NCBI GenBank assembly: GCA_004802725.1
Contig: SGPM01000012.1
Span: 124,001 to 188,000 of the forward strand
From: Antrodiella citrinella
Lineage: Eukaryota; Basidiomycota; Agaricomycetes; Polyporales; Steccherinaceae
Direction: 5' to 3'
DNA length: 64,000 nt
The notes under the pieces are model-generated. The model saw only the letters and a list, made by a program, of their open reading frames with translations. It ran no database searches and was not told the origin of the DNA. This document shows positions 1 to 12,310 of the stretch, piece after piece (the first letter of the stretch is position 1; each line of letters starts with the position of its first letter). Both the position numbers and the translations under genes were made by a program.

Positions 1-1801
1 CTCTATTGAACGACGTCATTTGCACGCTGCCGAAGCTGAAGGACCCCGTGCAAGATCTGCTCGGTGTGTTCTCATTGAAAGCAGCCGCGGAAGGAAAGAA
101 AGATTCAATGTGGACCGATCCTGATAAATTTCCGGATTTAGACGGGATCCTCGCCGTACGTTCTTCTTGACTGTATCTAGGGTTTCTGACACGAACTGCC
201 ATGCATAGTCTATACAAGTTGTCGAGTCTGAGTTAGTAGACGAGCTCAAACAAAGTATGATCCGCTATATGTTTTTAAAAATCATACTGATGCCTGGTTT
301 CAGTACGAAAGGTAGTCAAGAAGCCGGCCTTACAGTACTCCACATGGAACGGAGAGGATGTCAGTTGTCTATATACGACTATGTGTAGTCTCGCACTCAC
401 CTTCCTCCTCGCAGTACCTCATCGAGATCAAAAGGAGCGAGAACAGAGAGGTGCCGGTGACTTGGTCCCTCATATCTAGGTTTGTGTCTCTCGGTGCTTC
501 TGAGTATGAACAGCTAACACGGCACAGCACAAAGATATTCAGGCGATATCGCCCACCTGAAGTGAGGGCAAAGGTCGAGCAAAGGGCCCAATTGCTCGAG
601 GCTTTAGACAACGAGGCAAACCGTGCCTTCCTCTCCTTTCTATCGGAAATCTCCCGACGCCACTACGGTATCTTGCGAGACTGCGTCAACAAGCTTGCTG
701 TCGTCGACTGTTTGTTGAGCTTGGCACTCGTTGCTGTGCAGGATGGTTATGCTCGACCGTCGTTCTGCGATGAAGACACACTCGAGATTGTGGATGGTAG
801 GCATCCTATGGTCGAGGCCTTAAGAGACGAGCCATTTGTCCCGAACTCGGTCTTCATGGGACGTGGTCGCCCCAAAAACAAGATAATCACCGGTCCCAAT
901 ATGGGTGGCAAGAGCTCCGCTGTGAGAATGATTGCTCTGTGTGTGATAGTAAGTCGATGCACATCTCAGATTCCATGAACCGATTGACACCAGAAGTCAG
1001 ATGGCGCAAATCGGCTCTTACGTTCCAGCGAAATCTATGAGATTAACGGTGCACGATGGGATTCTCGTCAGAATGGGAGGTGAGAAAATACCTGTTTGAC
1101 GACGTGTTGTGTACTGACGCAAATAATGCAGCTTCTGATGAACTCGCTCGGGGTCGCTCTACATTTATGGTAGAGATGCAAGAGACTAGCGACATTTTAC
1201 ATCTATCTACAAGCAAAACGTTGGTGATTTTGGACGAACTAGGCCGAGGAACCTCGACCTTTGATGGCGTGCGTTATCACCACTTTTCTCGCATCTCAGC
1301 TGATATTCACCTTGGCACACAGATGGCTGTGGCCAGCGCCGTATTGCAGCATCTCGTCCAGCACACGGCGTGCAGGACATTGTTTATTACGCACTACCCG
1401 CAAGTCGCAACTGATCTGGAGCGAAGATTCCCCGCCGATATTCAAAATATGCACATGGGTTTCATCGAAGATACGCGCATAAACGGCACGCGAGAGGTGG
1501 CATTTCTTTACAAACTCTCTGAAGGCCTGGCTGCAGAGTCCTTTGGAATCGAGTGCGCCCGATTAGCAGGTGTTCCAGACGTGGTTCTTCAAATCGCAAT
1601 CAATCACTCGGAGAAACTGAAGCAGACAATCGAGCAAAGGATCAGAACGAGCAAGTGAGTGTGTAAGTCTGTACAGATATCTATGTGCTGAATGAGTGCA
1701 ATAGGACGCGCAAATACATGAGACTTTTGGAGCAAGTAGTCTCCCCTTCCCCCGACCTTGCTCGGCAAGCCTTGCAGAATCTCCGGTCAACATTCGAATG
1801 A
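1..1801 (+). CDS. MSH3: DNA mismatch repair protein Msh3 (C-terminal part, 5' end outside window)
   Basis: MutS-family ATPase that with Msh2 forms MutSbeta, recognising insertion/deletion loops in the nucleus. The reading frame assembles from nine exons: 1-155, 209-254, 304-359, 415-479, 528-948, 1001-1079, 1132-1268, 1323-1654 and 1705-1801. Visible motifs are the Walker A GPNMGGKSS (about 895-921), DELARGRSTFMVEM after it, the Walker B/D-loop region LDELGRGTSTFDG (about 1228-1268), and the switch segment LFITHYPQVA. The MutS lever/clamp part precedes them (KPALQYSTWNGED, YLIEIKRSENR). Msh3 rather than Msh2 or Msh6 is my reading of the clamp and ATPase sequence. The 46-nt exon at 209-254 and the short exons near 304-479 make the gene easy to mis-predict. 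The TGA at 1799-1801 lies 11 bp from the stop of the opposing POL5 gene. Confidence 0.93.
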
Positions 1802-1812
1802 AGACATTCTTC

Positions 1813-4800
1813 TCATGCTTTCGTCTTTTGCGCCTTCTTTGTCTTCTTCCGTTTCGTCGGCTTCGATGCTACTATGTCGTCCTCAGAAACATCAATCTTT
1901 CGTTTTGATGATTCCTGCGTCTTCTTGTCCGTAGCGGTACCGGCTTCACCCAACTGCGCTACTTGCTTGCACATGTTCTGCAACCCTGTCGATGACTTCA
2001 GGGAGTCGCTACTGGATAATTTCCGTGCCAATCCCTGCCATCGAGTAGGCTGCCATACTGAAGACACTTCCTCGATTGTGGACGCGACCCGCTTCGTGTG
2101 CCGTGCAGCCGACTGTGCCAGTCTGAGAACTTCTCTCGCTTGTGGGGCTGTTAGAGAGCCATCCTCACACGCTGTAGTGAGAATCTCCTCGATGCTTGTG
2201 GACAACGAAGGCATGAATGCGAGGATCTCCGTATCGTCGACATGCTATGAGGAGACACGTGAGTAAATGCTCAAATACCACTTATTCGGAGAAACGCACC
2301 AAGGTGGACAGTTGGTTCATGACGACCTGTAGCAACTGGTACGCCTGGGCTTTCCGATATCCATTGACAGCTTTTCCGCCGAGCTCAAGCAGAGCACTCC
2401 GCACCTCCCATCCGACGGCAGGACACTTCCGGAATGAATCTTGGAAGAAGTGATTGTTGAGTCGAGAAGCCTTTCGCGTCATGAAATCTTTCAGTGACTC
2501 GCGGTAAGTGTCGACAACCTTTTGTTTGGCGTCCGATTGCAACAGAGCCCTGCAAAGATACAAACTGCATGCACTCAGGGTAGCAAGTATCTCCGAAGAT
2601 ACTGCAGTTCGAGCGCGAACATGCAGATCCTCTAGAATGGCGACGGCGTCCTCCTTATCGATAATCGCAGGCGTCTCCTTGGATTTGCCCAGACGTGAAC
2701 GGAGGATTCCAGTGGCCTTGTCAATAAGTTGCTTCTCGTCGGTGCCGCTTCCTGTGATGAGTTCGGCTAAGGGAGAGAGGAAGCGAATGGCAAATTCACT
2801 AGAACTATGCTTTTTGAGATATAGATCCACCAGGTCAAGGACTCGATTCTTGAAATGCGTTGCCTCTCGCTGAATGTTGGCATTACCTAGAAGTAGCAAG
2901 ATTAGATCACTGGACAGTAACATTGGCGAAGCCAAATGACTTGCCTCGTCCTCCCCTCTCATCTGCGCGCGCCTTGAATACGGCGGCCAACTGGTCGTCA
3001 ATGGCCATCATTTGTTCGTCGTCCATGAACTCTTCGTCTGAGTCGTCGTCGGAATCACCCTCGGATGCCTTGATGCCGTTGACCGACAGCGCCTCCTCGA
3101 TAGCTGCCCGTAACAGAGGATCGTCCTCAATTTCTCCGTCGTCGTCACTATCTTCGTCATCTCCGCTCTCGTTGTCACTCTCTTTAGCATCTTCTCCTGC
3201 TTCCGTATCTTCGTCCATGTCGTCATCAGAATCTGCAGCCAACTCGGCTGGGTCTGGGCTGGCTAGTTGCTATATGAAGGGGATCAGCCATTAACAAAAT
3301 CGGAGCGCAGATCCTCGGAAGGATACTCACGGCAACGATGAGATCTATCGACCCTGCTTCCAAAGATCCCGACAGCAGTGTGAACGTCTGGTTGGCAACC
3401 GACCGCATGAAATTCGTTCCTGCCTCAAGGAATCGAATGACGATGTCGATAAGCACGTCGATGGGTTCAGCGTGAGAGTCAGTTTCTGAGCTCGATGCTT
3501 TCTTCTTTTTCTTCTCGGGGAAAAGCCTGCGCGCAGCGTCCGTACAATCCTGAAATAACGTTCAGATGTTTGTCCATACGTAAAAGCATATCTAGCTTAC
3601 CTCCAAAGCGTCACTGTCCTCACCCTCGCCGTCTTCGTCGCTCGAACAACATTGTCGCACAATTGAGGCCGCCAGAAGCAGCTCAGTGCCTCGCGCAAGG
3701 TCCTCTTTATCACCCCATATCTAGACATACAGGTATTAATTTATGCCGAAGTCATAGAAAAAAGGATGTATCTCACCTGGTGCAATCTCCGAACAAGTTG
3801 GATAGCAGACCGACGCTGGGCAAGATCTTCCTTGTCAATGTCCGCGAACCACTTGACGTGGTCAGCATCATCGGCCAGCTGCTCGATTGTTGCCAAGCAT
3901 TTCGAAATCCAGAGCTCCCCATCCGAAGCAGTCCCCGTAACCTTAACACTCTTATCGTCTGGTTGCCCACGGAGTTAATCATGAGAGCAGTCTCGAATAA
4001 AGCGGAAATGACGCACCGACTTGTATCACCGAAGCATGGCTCGTCAGATCAGCTAAGCAGCTCAGAAGTCGTAATCTGCAAGATTTGTGCAGGTCATCAG
4101 AGAACACCGGTGAAGGAACTGTGTGGAGCTGAGCGATAGCATAACGTCAATACAGATACTGAGGTTAACAAAGCGGAGATACGAACCGCAACCAGATTTG
4201 ACTTTGCAGACTTCTTTCGCACCGTGAATAGACCGTGAGTAACGAGCCAATCGAGAACTTGCTGGACCCATGGCCCGGTCTTGGGTATAGCACCATTCCG
4301 GAGAAGAGCAGCCATCTGGTCGACAATCCATAATCGGCGAGCGTTGATCGCTGAGATATCATCGCTGAGAAAGACAGATCAGAATTCATTGGAACCCGGG
4401 AGATGATATTATGAACTAACGTGCTCCCGTCATTCTCATTGACTTGCTGCAGGAGGTAGTCAAGATAACTTTGGATCCCATCCACGTCCATGGATGTGAG
4501 AATTGTCTCAACTGTTTTCGTCTTCGTCAGCCTATCAAACTGGTGGCTGCCGTTCACGCCAGTCAACTGCAGTATCAAGGTGAACGCGAGTTTTGGGTTC
4601 TGTTTGACCAGGACTAGTATGTCATTGGCCTAGGCACGTTCGTTGATTACCGAACTCAACGAATGACGCATTTGAGGTACTTACGACTTGCTTCGCAGCC
4701 TTGTGCAGGTACCTATCACTGTTCGAGAGGTGATTGATCCACGTGCGCATAAAGTTCTTGGTGAACAGCATAGGCATATCCGCAGCGGAGGCCCGAAATA

Positions 4801-6021
4801 GAGACTTCCTGAAAATCTGGAAACCCCAATACTTGCGCTCGGGTGAGGCGGCAATAGCGAATAGCGACTCTGGGGTAAAAGATGAATACGCGAGTCTAGA
4901 GGGCCATGATTCGAGACATACCATCTACTAGTATCCGGAAGAATTCTGGGAAGGACCTATTAGACGACTTTCCTGCATCTGAGGGAGATAACATCTGATC
5001 AAGCACAATATCCCAAACGAAGGGGACGGTAGGGGTCCATGATCCAGCAGTCGATTTTGAGTCTACGCCTTCGTCTTCGTCCATGCCAATATCCTAACAA
5101 GCATAAGAGCAACGCAAGACAGTAAAGCACAAAGGAGCATACCTTAAGAATTCTAGCCAAAGGGACGAAGTTTCCGGAAGCCAGAATTTCTGGATGTTTT
5201 AGTGTCGGTGACAGTAATTTTTTCCAATCTGCATTGGGCGACAACTTTTGCAGCTTGACTGTTAGAGCAATTTTTTCTGGAATCCATTGCTTGTTAGTGA
5301 CGTAGAGAGTCTCAATGATGGTGGCCAGTGCCTCTTCTTGCCATGGAAGATTCGCTGCAGCACCTAGACCGTCGACGGCGAGAGCAAGACCCCACCACGC
5401 GCCTTCCCTCAACCATGATTTTGAGTCGGCTAACGCAAGCAGGTGATCAACGATTGCAGCAAAGGTTGCAGCATCGGAGGGTGTTGCAGAAGAAGATGCA
5501 GAGGATGGAAGGGGGGTTTGTCGTGTAATAAGGCCAGATTGAATAACGGAGGTCAAGCCAAAGAGACGGGCAAATAAAACGTCCCGTTCTTCTTGGCCGG
5601 TAGCAGACCCTTGGGTGCGGGACGCGTCCATTATCAGGGTCACAACTTGCGAGCAAGTGACTGTATCTATTCGCAGCAAAAGCTACCGGCATGTATTGAG
5701 TATGTTAACAGGAAAAGATTATTCCTGACGTACTTCAGTCAATGCAACCGCAAATCCCAGTCTACTGCTTTCTCTCGGACTCGCAAGGCCCCGCACTAGC
5801 CTTCGTATTGAGTACGATACATCTGCAGCATTCAGAGAATCCAGCCCATCTCCCTTTCCGTTCCCCTCCTCGTCTTCATCCTCGTCTTCTGGAGCACTTT
5901 CCTGAGGCGTGAACTCGGCTTGAAATCTTTCAAGTGCGCCAATGAGTTTGACTGAGGATTCGATCCGTTCTTTTTTCGAAGCTGACGAAAGGTTCCAAAA
6001 GAGCGGTAGTGTAGTAGACAT
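1813..6021 (-). CDS. POL5: DNA polymerase V / Myb-binding protein 1A homologue (Pol5)
   Basis: Large nucleolar HEAT-like protein of the Pol5/MYBBP1A family. Despite the name it works in rRNA transcription and ribosome biogenesis, not replication. The chosen start at 6021 gives MSTTLPLFWNLSSASKKERI, which fits the family's N-terminus; frame upstream of it is open but has no better ATG. Many short introns split the gene; recognisable coding blocks lie at about 5719-6021, 4999-5679, 4165-4578, 2907-3242 and 2282-2890. A strongly acidic stretch (about 3010-3240, Asp/Glu/Ser runs) and a basic Lys/Arg C-terminus (KPTKRKKTKKAQKTKA, ending at 1813) match the family's acidic domain and nucleolar-type tail. 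The 3' end abuts MSH3. Individual intron borders are not all resolved. Confidence 0.88.
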
Positions 6022-8546
6022 CCCGCCAGAGATGTTTGCGAGCGTCCAGGATGGACCGAGGTTGTGCAAAGGATGAAGCTTCGATGAAGTTCACCGACCG
6101 AGCCTCTCAATCAAGTGCTCGAAAATTTCCCAAAAAGGCAACGGCATCTTCACGTGATATGCAAATACGTGATTTATTTTCGGAGCGCCCGACCGCTATG
6201 CTGCCGAGGAGAGTCACTTGGACTGATTGCAGCGGCAATGTCATAAGTTTAAACCTTCATCTTGCCAAAGTTCACTCGACACTTGATTGTTTCCCTGAAT
6301 GAACCATCGGTGTTTCGAACAACACGCTGTTCGGACATGGTGAGATGTTGATGTCCATCTTTTCTCAATGTTGTTTTCGTATTCGCCGTTGACGTTCGTC
6401 ACTCGATCCTAGGAGACTTATAATTACTGTAGCTGCCATGTGCTCCGGATGCGACATCCGTCATTGTGAAATCCCTCACGGATGGTCTCAGGTAGCACCT
6501 GAGGTCTCCCCGCACCAAAGGTTCCTTCGAAGCCGGTGGGCCACTATCTGTATTGTGGAGAACCGACCTCGCCGACTCTGAGCCGCTCCTTGTAATGAGC
6601 GGTCGCATTAACTATTGCATATAGAGATCATGGTCAGCGGTGTCTGACTCGTCGTCTGTGTGGTGTGGGTCATACCTCCCTGACGACTATGACTCCTCCG
6701 GATACTCCTCGAGATTCTCATGCGAAGGCTTTTGATGAGCATTGAGCACGGGTGCCCGTGGTACCCCGCGGGCAGACTCATCACGCCTTGCGAATCGAAT
6801 AGGTGGTGAGATGGTTTCTCCATCCCGACTCAGGCTCTTGATTGATCGTCCCCAGATGCAGCATAGCTCGTTTCATTCGTACGCCCAATTGTATGACATG
6901 ACATACATGGACCGTTACTGGACTTTGCATTTGTGACTATATCCGTATGATCGTCTTTAAAACTTCCACAGGTTCTCTAGATTTGTCGTGGGCTCCTCTG
7001 GATTGGTTTCCTACATCATTCTATTCGGCTGTCCTAGCGGGACAATGAGGACCGTTGATACTACAGGAAACGCCAACGTGCAGTGCCACAGACAAATCTC
7101 TCACTGGTTCGGCCTCTTTCTCTGCGATGTGTCATCGGATGCTCCTTGGGCTTGGGTCACCTAGGGTATACAGGATGAATGACATGTATTCAAGCTTTAA
7201 GGAGGCCACATCCATCATCGCGTGACCTCGCATAACGGTTCGCCGGTCCTTTCTTGTGATATCGGTTGGATGTAGCAGTTCTTGACACCCACTCGAGTCG
7301 ATCCCCCTGCAACGCCGTTTCGCAAACAACAGACATGTTCTACGGGTTGTGAGATCAAGGAAACTTGCCATTATCAGGGCTTCTTGCATCGTGCTCCGCC
7401 CGGCTGGAGGAGACGTCTGTGATGATAAAGAACAGGTGATAGCTCTTTATCTTCTGAACGCCCATCTCAAACCCCTCCCTTACGCTTCTTTGTCTGCAGA
7501 GGAACAGCCCCCGTACATGCATCCCGGGGCGCACATCGAAGGCTATGGCCGATGTATGGACGGCCACGACCCATATTTGTCGTGAGAGCACGGGTGCGCT
7601 GTTAAGGTTTACCTTCGAATCGCTTACCCCGCACTTCTGGTTGGATATTGCTGACTTGCCGCAGGAGAATCAGTGAGAAAGCCCCAGATACTCGCCACGA
7701 TGGTGAGAGTGGTGCAAGACCCATGACCACTTTACGTTTCTATATTAGCTTGCAGGCAACAACGAAGAGTCGTCGGTGTCTTGGAGATTGACATACGATT
7801 CCGCGGACTCATAAGGACCCTTTACTTAATGTGCGGACAGTGGGTTTGCCTATGTACAATGAAGATGGCGTTGTGTTATTACATACTGTACTCGCACAAT
7901 CGCAATGAGGTTCGAATTCATGCTGTCCGACAATCAGCCTTCTATGACCAACGTGGGGTACCCCGCACATTGATGAGCTGGTCCCTTGTCCTAAACATAA
8001 GTGAGGGCCATCGTTGAGACGGTCTCGGTAGTAAGAGTGGTACGTTTACGGTGAAATTGTCGCATACTTTTCTTGAATGCGGAGAAAGGTTGGGGAAATG
8101 GCGAGATACAGGTGCAGACCTGAGTGATCGACCAGGGTGATGATTCGAGATCTAAATCGCATCGGCGTGTCTTTGAGCGTCTGCCCACATCTTCGGAACA
8201 GCGGTCGGGAAAGGGAAGCTCTCTGTTGGCTTGAGCTCTCCGGTGACGAGGATAGCCAGCAAAGCAACACATGTACAGTTACAGATATCTTCTTGGACCT
8301 TCCGAACATGTGATGGTTCCGCTCGGCCGTGGCCCGTAATTTATCCGGTTCCGCTAGCCGTTGTAGCCTGGTACGTAGCGTATATAATAACCAGGTATAC
8401 TCCTCCAGAAACATATCCCATCCTCAGATCCCCCAGCAGTGCACCAACTCATTCATCCGACTCACATGTACGTCCTTTTGCAGCTTCTTACTCTTCAGAT
8501 GTGCTTACAGACCTCTCGATTATAGCACCACCGCCTCCACATCACC
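6022..8546. other. Gene-poor tract, 2.5 kb, possible decayed coding remnants
   Basis: No convincing gene. The first few hundred bases must carry the POL5 promoter, including a CACGTGA-type site near 6151. Several minus-strand stretches read like protein but are interrupted by stops: about 6660-6850 (ending NLEEYPEES), 6410-6600 (a Ser-rich stretch), 7132-7389, 7355-7591 and about 8170-8330 (reading VALLAILVTGELKP). I could not join them into a gene or name a family. A TATA-like tatataataa at 8381-8390 belongs to the small gene starting at 8547. Confidence 0.5.
8381..8390 (+). promoter_or_regulatory. TATA-like box of the 8547 gene
   Basis: The sequence tatataataa sits about 157 bp upstream of the ATG at 8547 on the same strand, in otherwise mixed-composition DNA. 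It supports the short downstream ORF being transcribed. Spacing leaves a leader of roughly 120 nt. Confidence 0.45.
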
Positions 8547-8936
8547 ATGTCGCACTCCATCCTCGCATCCTTCGATCCCCTCGCCACTCATCCGTTCACG
8601 AACAACTCGGGTCTTATGCCCAAGCCCACCCCTCCATCGCAATACCCTCTTCCGATTCCGTCTTCCCAGCAGAGGCAGAAGACGGCTCCGAGCGCCCCGA
8701 GCAAGCAGCACACTCTCCCGATGCATGCTCCTCAGCCCATGTCTCAACGCTCTTCCCCTATGAAGAATGGCTCCAGAGCACCTATCTTCGTCCCCTTCCG
8801 TCCTGAACGTTCATCGCCGGAACTGGACGACATCCTCCTCAAAAAGAAGGTCTCGGATGCGTTCTCGAACAAGCAGACATGGAGCATAGACCAGGCGCGC
8901 CTGCCGCACTCGTCGAACAAAGCGTCGTCCAAGTAG
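8547..8936 (+). CDS. Small Pro/Ser-rich hypothetical protein (129 aa)
   Basis: Uninterrupted ATG-initiated ORF of 129 residues, not a recognised family. The N-terminal 85 residues are rich in Pro, Ser and Gln and look disordered. The C-terminal part is more structured in appearance (APIFVPFRPERSSPELDDIL, then LKKKVSDAF and WSIDQA). No signal peptide, membrane segment or catalytic motif is visible. Support for a real gene is the TATA-like box 157 bp upstream, the pyrimidine-rich leader and the codon-like composition. A longer overlapping ORF (8231-8806) in another frame starts before the TATA box and is Ser/His/Pro junk, so I prefer this one. Function unknown. Confidence 0.6.
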   Translation: MSHSILASFDPLATHPFTNNSGLMPKPTPPSQYPLPIPSSQQRQKTAPSAPSKQHTLPMHAPQPMSQRSSPMKNGSRAPIFVPFRPERSSPELDDILLKKKVSDAFSNKQTWSIDQARLPHSSNKASSK

Positions 8937-9384
8937 GCGACGGATGGTGCTCGAGGGTTCTGTATCGTCGACATCAGATCCACACCTCCATTCATACCCA
9001 TTCATGAGATTCCAGTACCCAGTATTATACCCTCCACGTGAGTTCCTTCCATTGGTACCTTCCTCTCATTCAATCCGACTCACGCACAGTTATCGCAGTG
9101 TCTGCCTTCGGACCGTAACACTCATTCTCATTGCTTTCCCATCCGCATCGCACATTCATCCCTGCTGTACCAGTATTTTTCTTCCTCGACAATCTCGACC
9201 TCGCTTGAGCATTGTTTGGAATTTCTCCGAGGATATTATTATATCCAATTTAGGGTAATCGGTTTAGGTCCCAGCGGTACGGCTCCGAGTCACATACTTA
9301 TCTCCCAGTCTAAATCCTGCTTTCATCACATCTTTTCTTTGGTTTGGGCTGGCTGCTGGCTTCTTCAAGTTGTTCGTACGCATA
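8937..9384. other. Intergenic, promoter of NTAQ1
   Basis: 448 bp between two plus-strand genes. It is pyrimidine-rich (several CTC/TCC runs) and must hold the 3' UTR of the 8547 gene and the promoter of NTAQ1. No clear TATA box or RNA gene was seen. Confidence 0.5.
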
Positions 9385-10458
9385 ATGGGTAGCCCTACAC
9401 AACAATGCATTGTATATCCCCTCTTACCCCCCACACTGCCTGAGAACTCGGTCTACACCAGCTGCTATTGCGAAGAGAACATCTATCTTCTGGGACAAGC
9501 TTTGCTCGCCGATCCCGCTTCTTTCGGTTTATCTGCTCGCTGGGAAGCCTACGCCGTCTTCATCTCCAACGAACATAAGAGTGTGCGTCGTCGATGAAAG
9601 TTGACACTTTCATCGCTCGTACTGATTTGCTGGCATCCTCTACACATAGGTAGCGTTGTGGCGTCAGAAAGCGGGTCAAGACCTGATCATCTGGGATTAT
9701 CATGTTGTGCTGATAGTGCGACCTGCACCTCACGAGCAGGATACCTCTGCGGGCATCTCTTCTCAGCAATCAGAGGTGTACCAGTTGCGGTCCTGGGTGT
9801 ACGATTTTGATACTCTTCTGCCTGTGCCTTGCCTTGCTCAAGGTGGGCGTGAGCTGGCTGCTCGTCGAGAATAACTGATTCTTATATATCGCCGTACCAG
9901 ACTACATGAGCAAGACAGTTCCGTATGCCTTTCTCGAGGATCCGCGACTCGGAATAAACAAAAGATTTGTCAGGTAAGCGAATGTCTTCCACTTAATTGC
10001 ATGGCTAACGGATGCTGAGTTCTTCAATGTGACAGCTCTTTTAGAATTGTCCCCATTCAACTATACCTTGACCATTTCGCCTCAGACCGGTCTCATATGG
10101 TGAGCTTCATGATGCACACGCTTGCTTGTGCAGGCCAGTGTCACTGCAAGTGAAGAACTCATATACGCCACAGATCAAACCGCCGCTTGTGCCGTCCGGC
10201 GAAAACGAGGGCAGCGGGGAAACAGACCATGTTGCTGCGACATTGTACTACGCGCCGCCACCGTCGTATGCTCCGCTTTGCGGGGCAAGGGCAAGAGAGA
10301 AGGGCATCAGCCACAACTTGATGAACTCCTTCGTGTCGATGAAGGCATCGCGCACAGATGATCCCATCAGTGTTGACCCGGACATGATAGACCCTACAAT
10401 ATATGGCGAGGTGATGGACTGCAAGACCTTCTTGACTTGGTTGGATGTCGCACACTGA
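9385..10458 (+). CDS. NTAQ1: Protein N-terminal glutamine amidohydrolase (Ntaq1, WDYHV family)
   Basis: Deamidates N-terminal Gln to Glu on proteins, feeding them into the Arg/N-degron pathway in cytosol and nucleus. Exons: 9385-9582, 9650-9842, 9901-9973, 10036-10099 and 10174-10458. The start is the ATG giving MGSPTQQCIV. Family hallmarks are all present: the catalytic-Cys segment YTSCYCEENIY, the YAVFISNEHKS block, the name-giving WDYHVV with the catalytic His, YDFDTLLPVPC with the catalytic Asp, and YLDHFASDRSHM. The C-terminal exon has the family's PPPSYAP and NSFVSM elements. I chose acceptor 10173 because the nearer CAG at 10133 would give a 34-nt intron and the wrong frame. Length is a little above the animal enzyme (about 205 aa) through an insert before the YDFDT block. 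Confidence 0.9.
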
Positions 10459-10712
10459 GAGGATTAGTTTCAGTATTTGGGAGGATTTTTGATAATATTG
10501 GGGATTGTTTCTTACGTAATGTGTATATAAGGATTTTTCTTATGCTTAAGCAGACGCCCGTAGTCTGCAGCGAGGAAGTTGTCTGTGAACACGACTTGAG
10601 CGGCAGCATCTCCTTTTGTTCCGTCTTGCTTGGCTATCATCTCCCTTGTTCCTTCCATCCACGACCCGTATTTCTTTCATAACGCCGGGACGTTTACGCC
10701 GAAGTTCACGCT

Positions 10713-12310
10713 ATGAACGGTCATGGAGAATCGAGCAACGGATTGGGGTTGGAAGACATGAGGCCGAGCGATGCCTATTACCCGAACCACTCGGGCACGG
10801 AGGCGGGTGTTCAATCGACGAGCACGGGGGGATCGGTGAATGGCTACACACAGTACGTGCCATTCTCCACGTTGATACCGCATTTCTGCTTCACCCCGCG
10901 GATCCAATGTTCAATTCTTCTTTTCTACCTTTACTTGTCCTCGTGTTCTGTTCACGGAGAGTTTCTTTCGTGTCACCTCGCCATATCTGTCTTTCAGGCA
11001 CTGTAGTGGGCGGGCGTTGCTCAGTCTCTATACCAACTGTTGTTGTCGCGCCGCTGTGGCTCCTTTGTCGGATGGCACATTTTGGCGCTCGGACTCACGT
11101 TACCCTCACCGCAGAACCCCAAGCCCCTACCAGCTACACAACGAAGCCATTGTGAACCACTTATACCATGCTGGATTTCAAACCGGAGTACGTAGATATT
11201 GGCTCATATTTTACTTCGCGGAAAAACTCATGATCTTGATCTTAGAACTACGCAGATTCGATCTTGGTGAGTTCATTACGCTGGGTTCGCTGCGAATGTC
11301 CGTTCACATTGCGATATGTTGCAGCATGTCCATCAAAACGCGTATAGATTGCATGCTATCATTCTTTCAAGGTCGCCTCTACTTGCACACCTGATGTCCA
11401 CCTCGCCGCAGTCGGGAGGAATGCGTAATATACACGTTCCGTTAGAGCACGAACCAGAAGTTACCACAGAGGTATGTCGATTGCCTTTGTGGTAATGTAT
11501 ACGTTGATCTGACCAACTCTTCTTCCTGTAGGGTTTTGCAATAGGTCAGTATCTTGTCAGTAACGAGTGGTGAAACAATACTGATACATTCGTGAAAAAA
11601 GCTTTAGGCTATCTGTATTCCCCCGTATCACTGAATCTAGTTCATCCTGAGAATGCCCGGGCTGTTTTGGCAGCTGCTTGCTTGCTCGGCGGCATGGACG
11701 AGCTATGCAATTATGCCTACGAGATCAGTAGGCAATCCATATCTGTGGATAATATCTCCGAGTGGCTCGAATTCGTCGAGGCCATACCTACGCCGTCGGA
11801 TGGGAGCAGTACTCCTATAGAACCACAACACCTCGCTCCCCGTCGGACAGCAGTCTTCGGTCCGTATGCCGAGAGGCTCAAAAACGACATCCTCCACTTC
11901 CTGGTGGTGACCCTGCCAAATGGTTTGAACATGAATGGTCTGTCGAGTCCTATGACGCCGCAAGGCGACAGCCAGCCTGCAGATGCAGGACGAGATACGC
12001 TTCTGCAGGTGTTCTCCCGTGTACCGTTCGATCTGTTCAAAGCCGCAGTAGAGTCCTCAACATTCCAAATCGGTCAGTGAGCCTCCCAAACTATGGCGAG
12101 ACATGTGTCCTGATGTTCTATATGCTTATTCCGCGTATAGGCTCAGATCAATCACGTTTCAAATTTGCGAAGGACGCGATCGAGGTTCGCAAACGCGGAA
12201 TAGCACGAGGGCAGCCTGAGGAGACTGTTGTGCTTGCCTTCGGTGCGAGCAGTATGGGAGGCAGTGCTGTACATGTTACGCGCAAAACACGCAAACGGCA
12301 CTTGTGGAAG
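10713..12310 (+). CDS. BTB/POZ domain protein (3' end unresolved)
   Basis: Fungal BTB/POZ protein, expected to dimerise or bind a partner such as a cullin; the substrate is unknown. Exons read as 10713-10852, 11115-11187, 11246-11266, 11325-11471, 11532-11544, 11602-12072 and 12141-12310, joining without frame breaks. After a Gly/Ser-rich N-terminus the BTB fold is clear: HLYHAGFQTG, NYADSIL, HQNAYRLHAIILSRSPLLA and EGFAIALGYLYSP, then LAAACLLGGMDELCNYAYE. A helical C-terminal part follows up to HVTRKTRKRHLWK. Two exons are tiny (21 and 13 nt). No stop was found at the end of the last secure exon, so coding probably continues into 12311-13600 (next entry). Located just after NTAQ1 on the same strand. 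Confidence 0.75.

Noticed and set aside
7905..7922. tRNA B-box-like aggttcgaattc
   Set aside because: No A-box, no cloverleaf pairing and no acceptor stem can be formed around it.
8231..8806. 191-codon plus-strand ORF
   Set aside because: It begins before the TATA-like box at 8381 and its Ser/His/Pro composition is a shifted reading of the 8547-8936 gene.
10100..10133. 34-nt intron in NTAQ1 ending at the first CAG
   Set aside because: Too short for this genome and it puts the last exon out of frame; the acceptor at 10173 keeps the family sequence.
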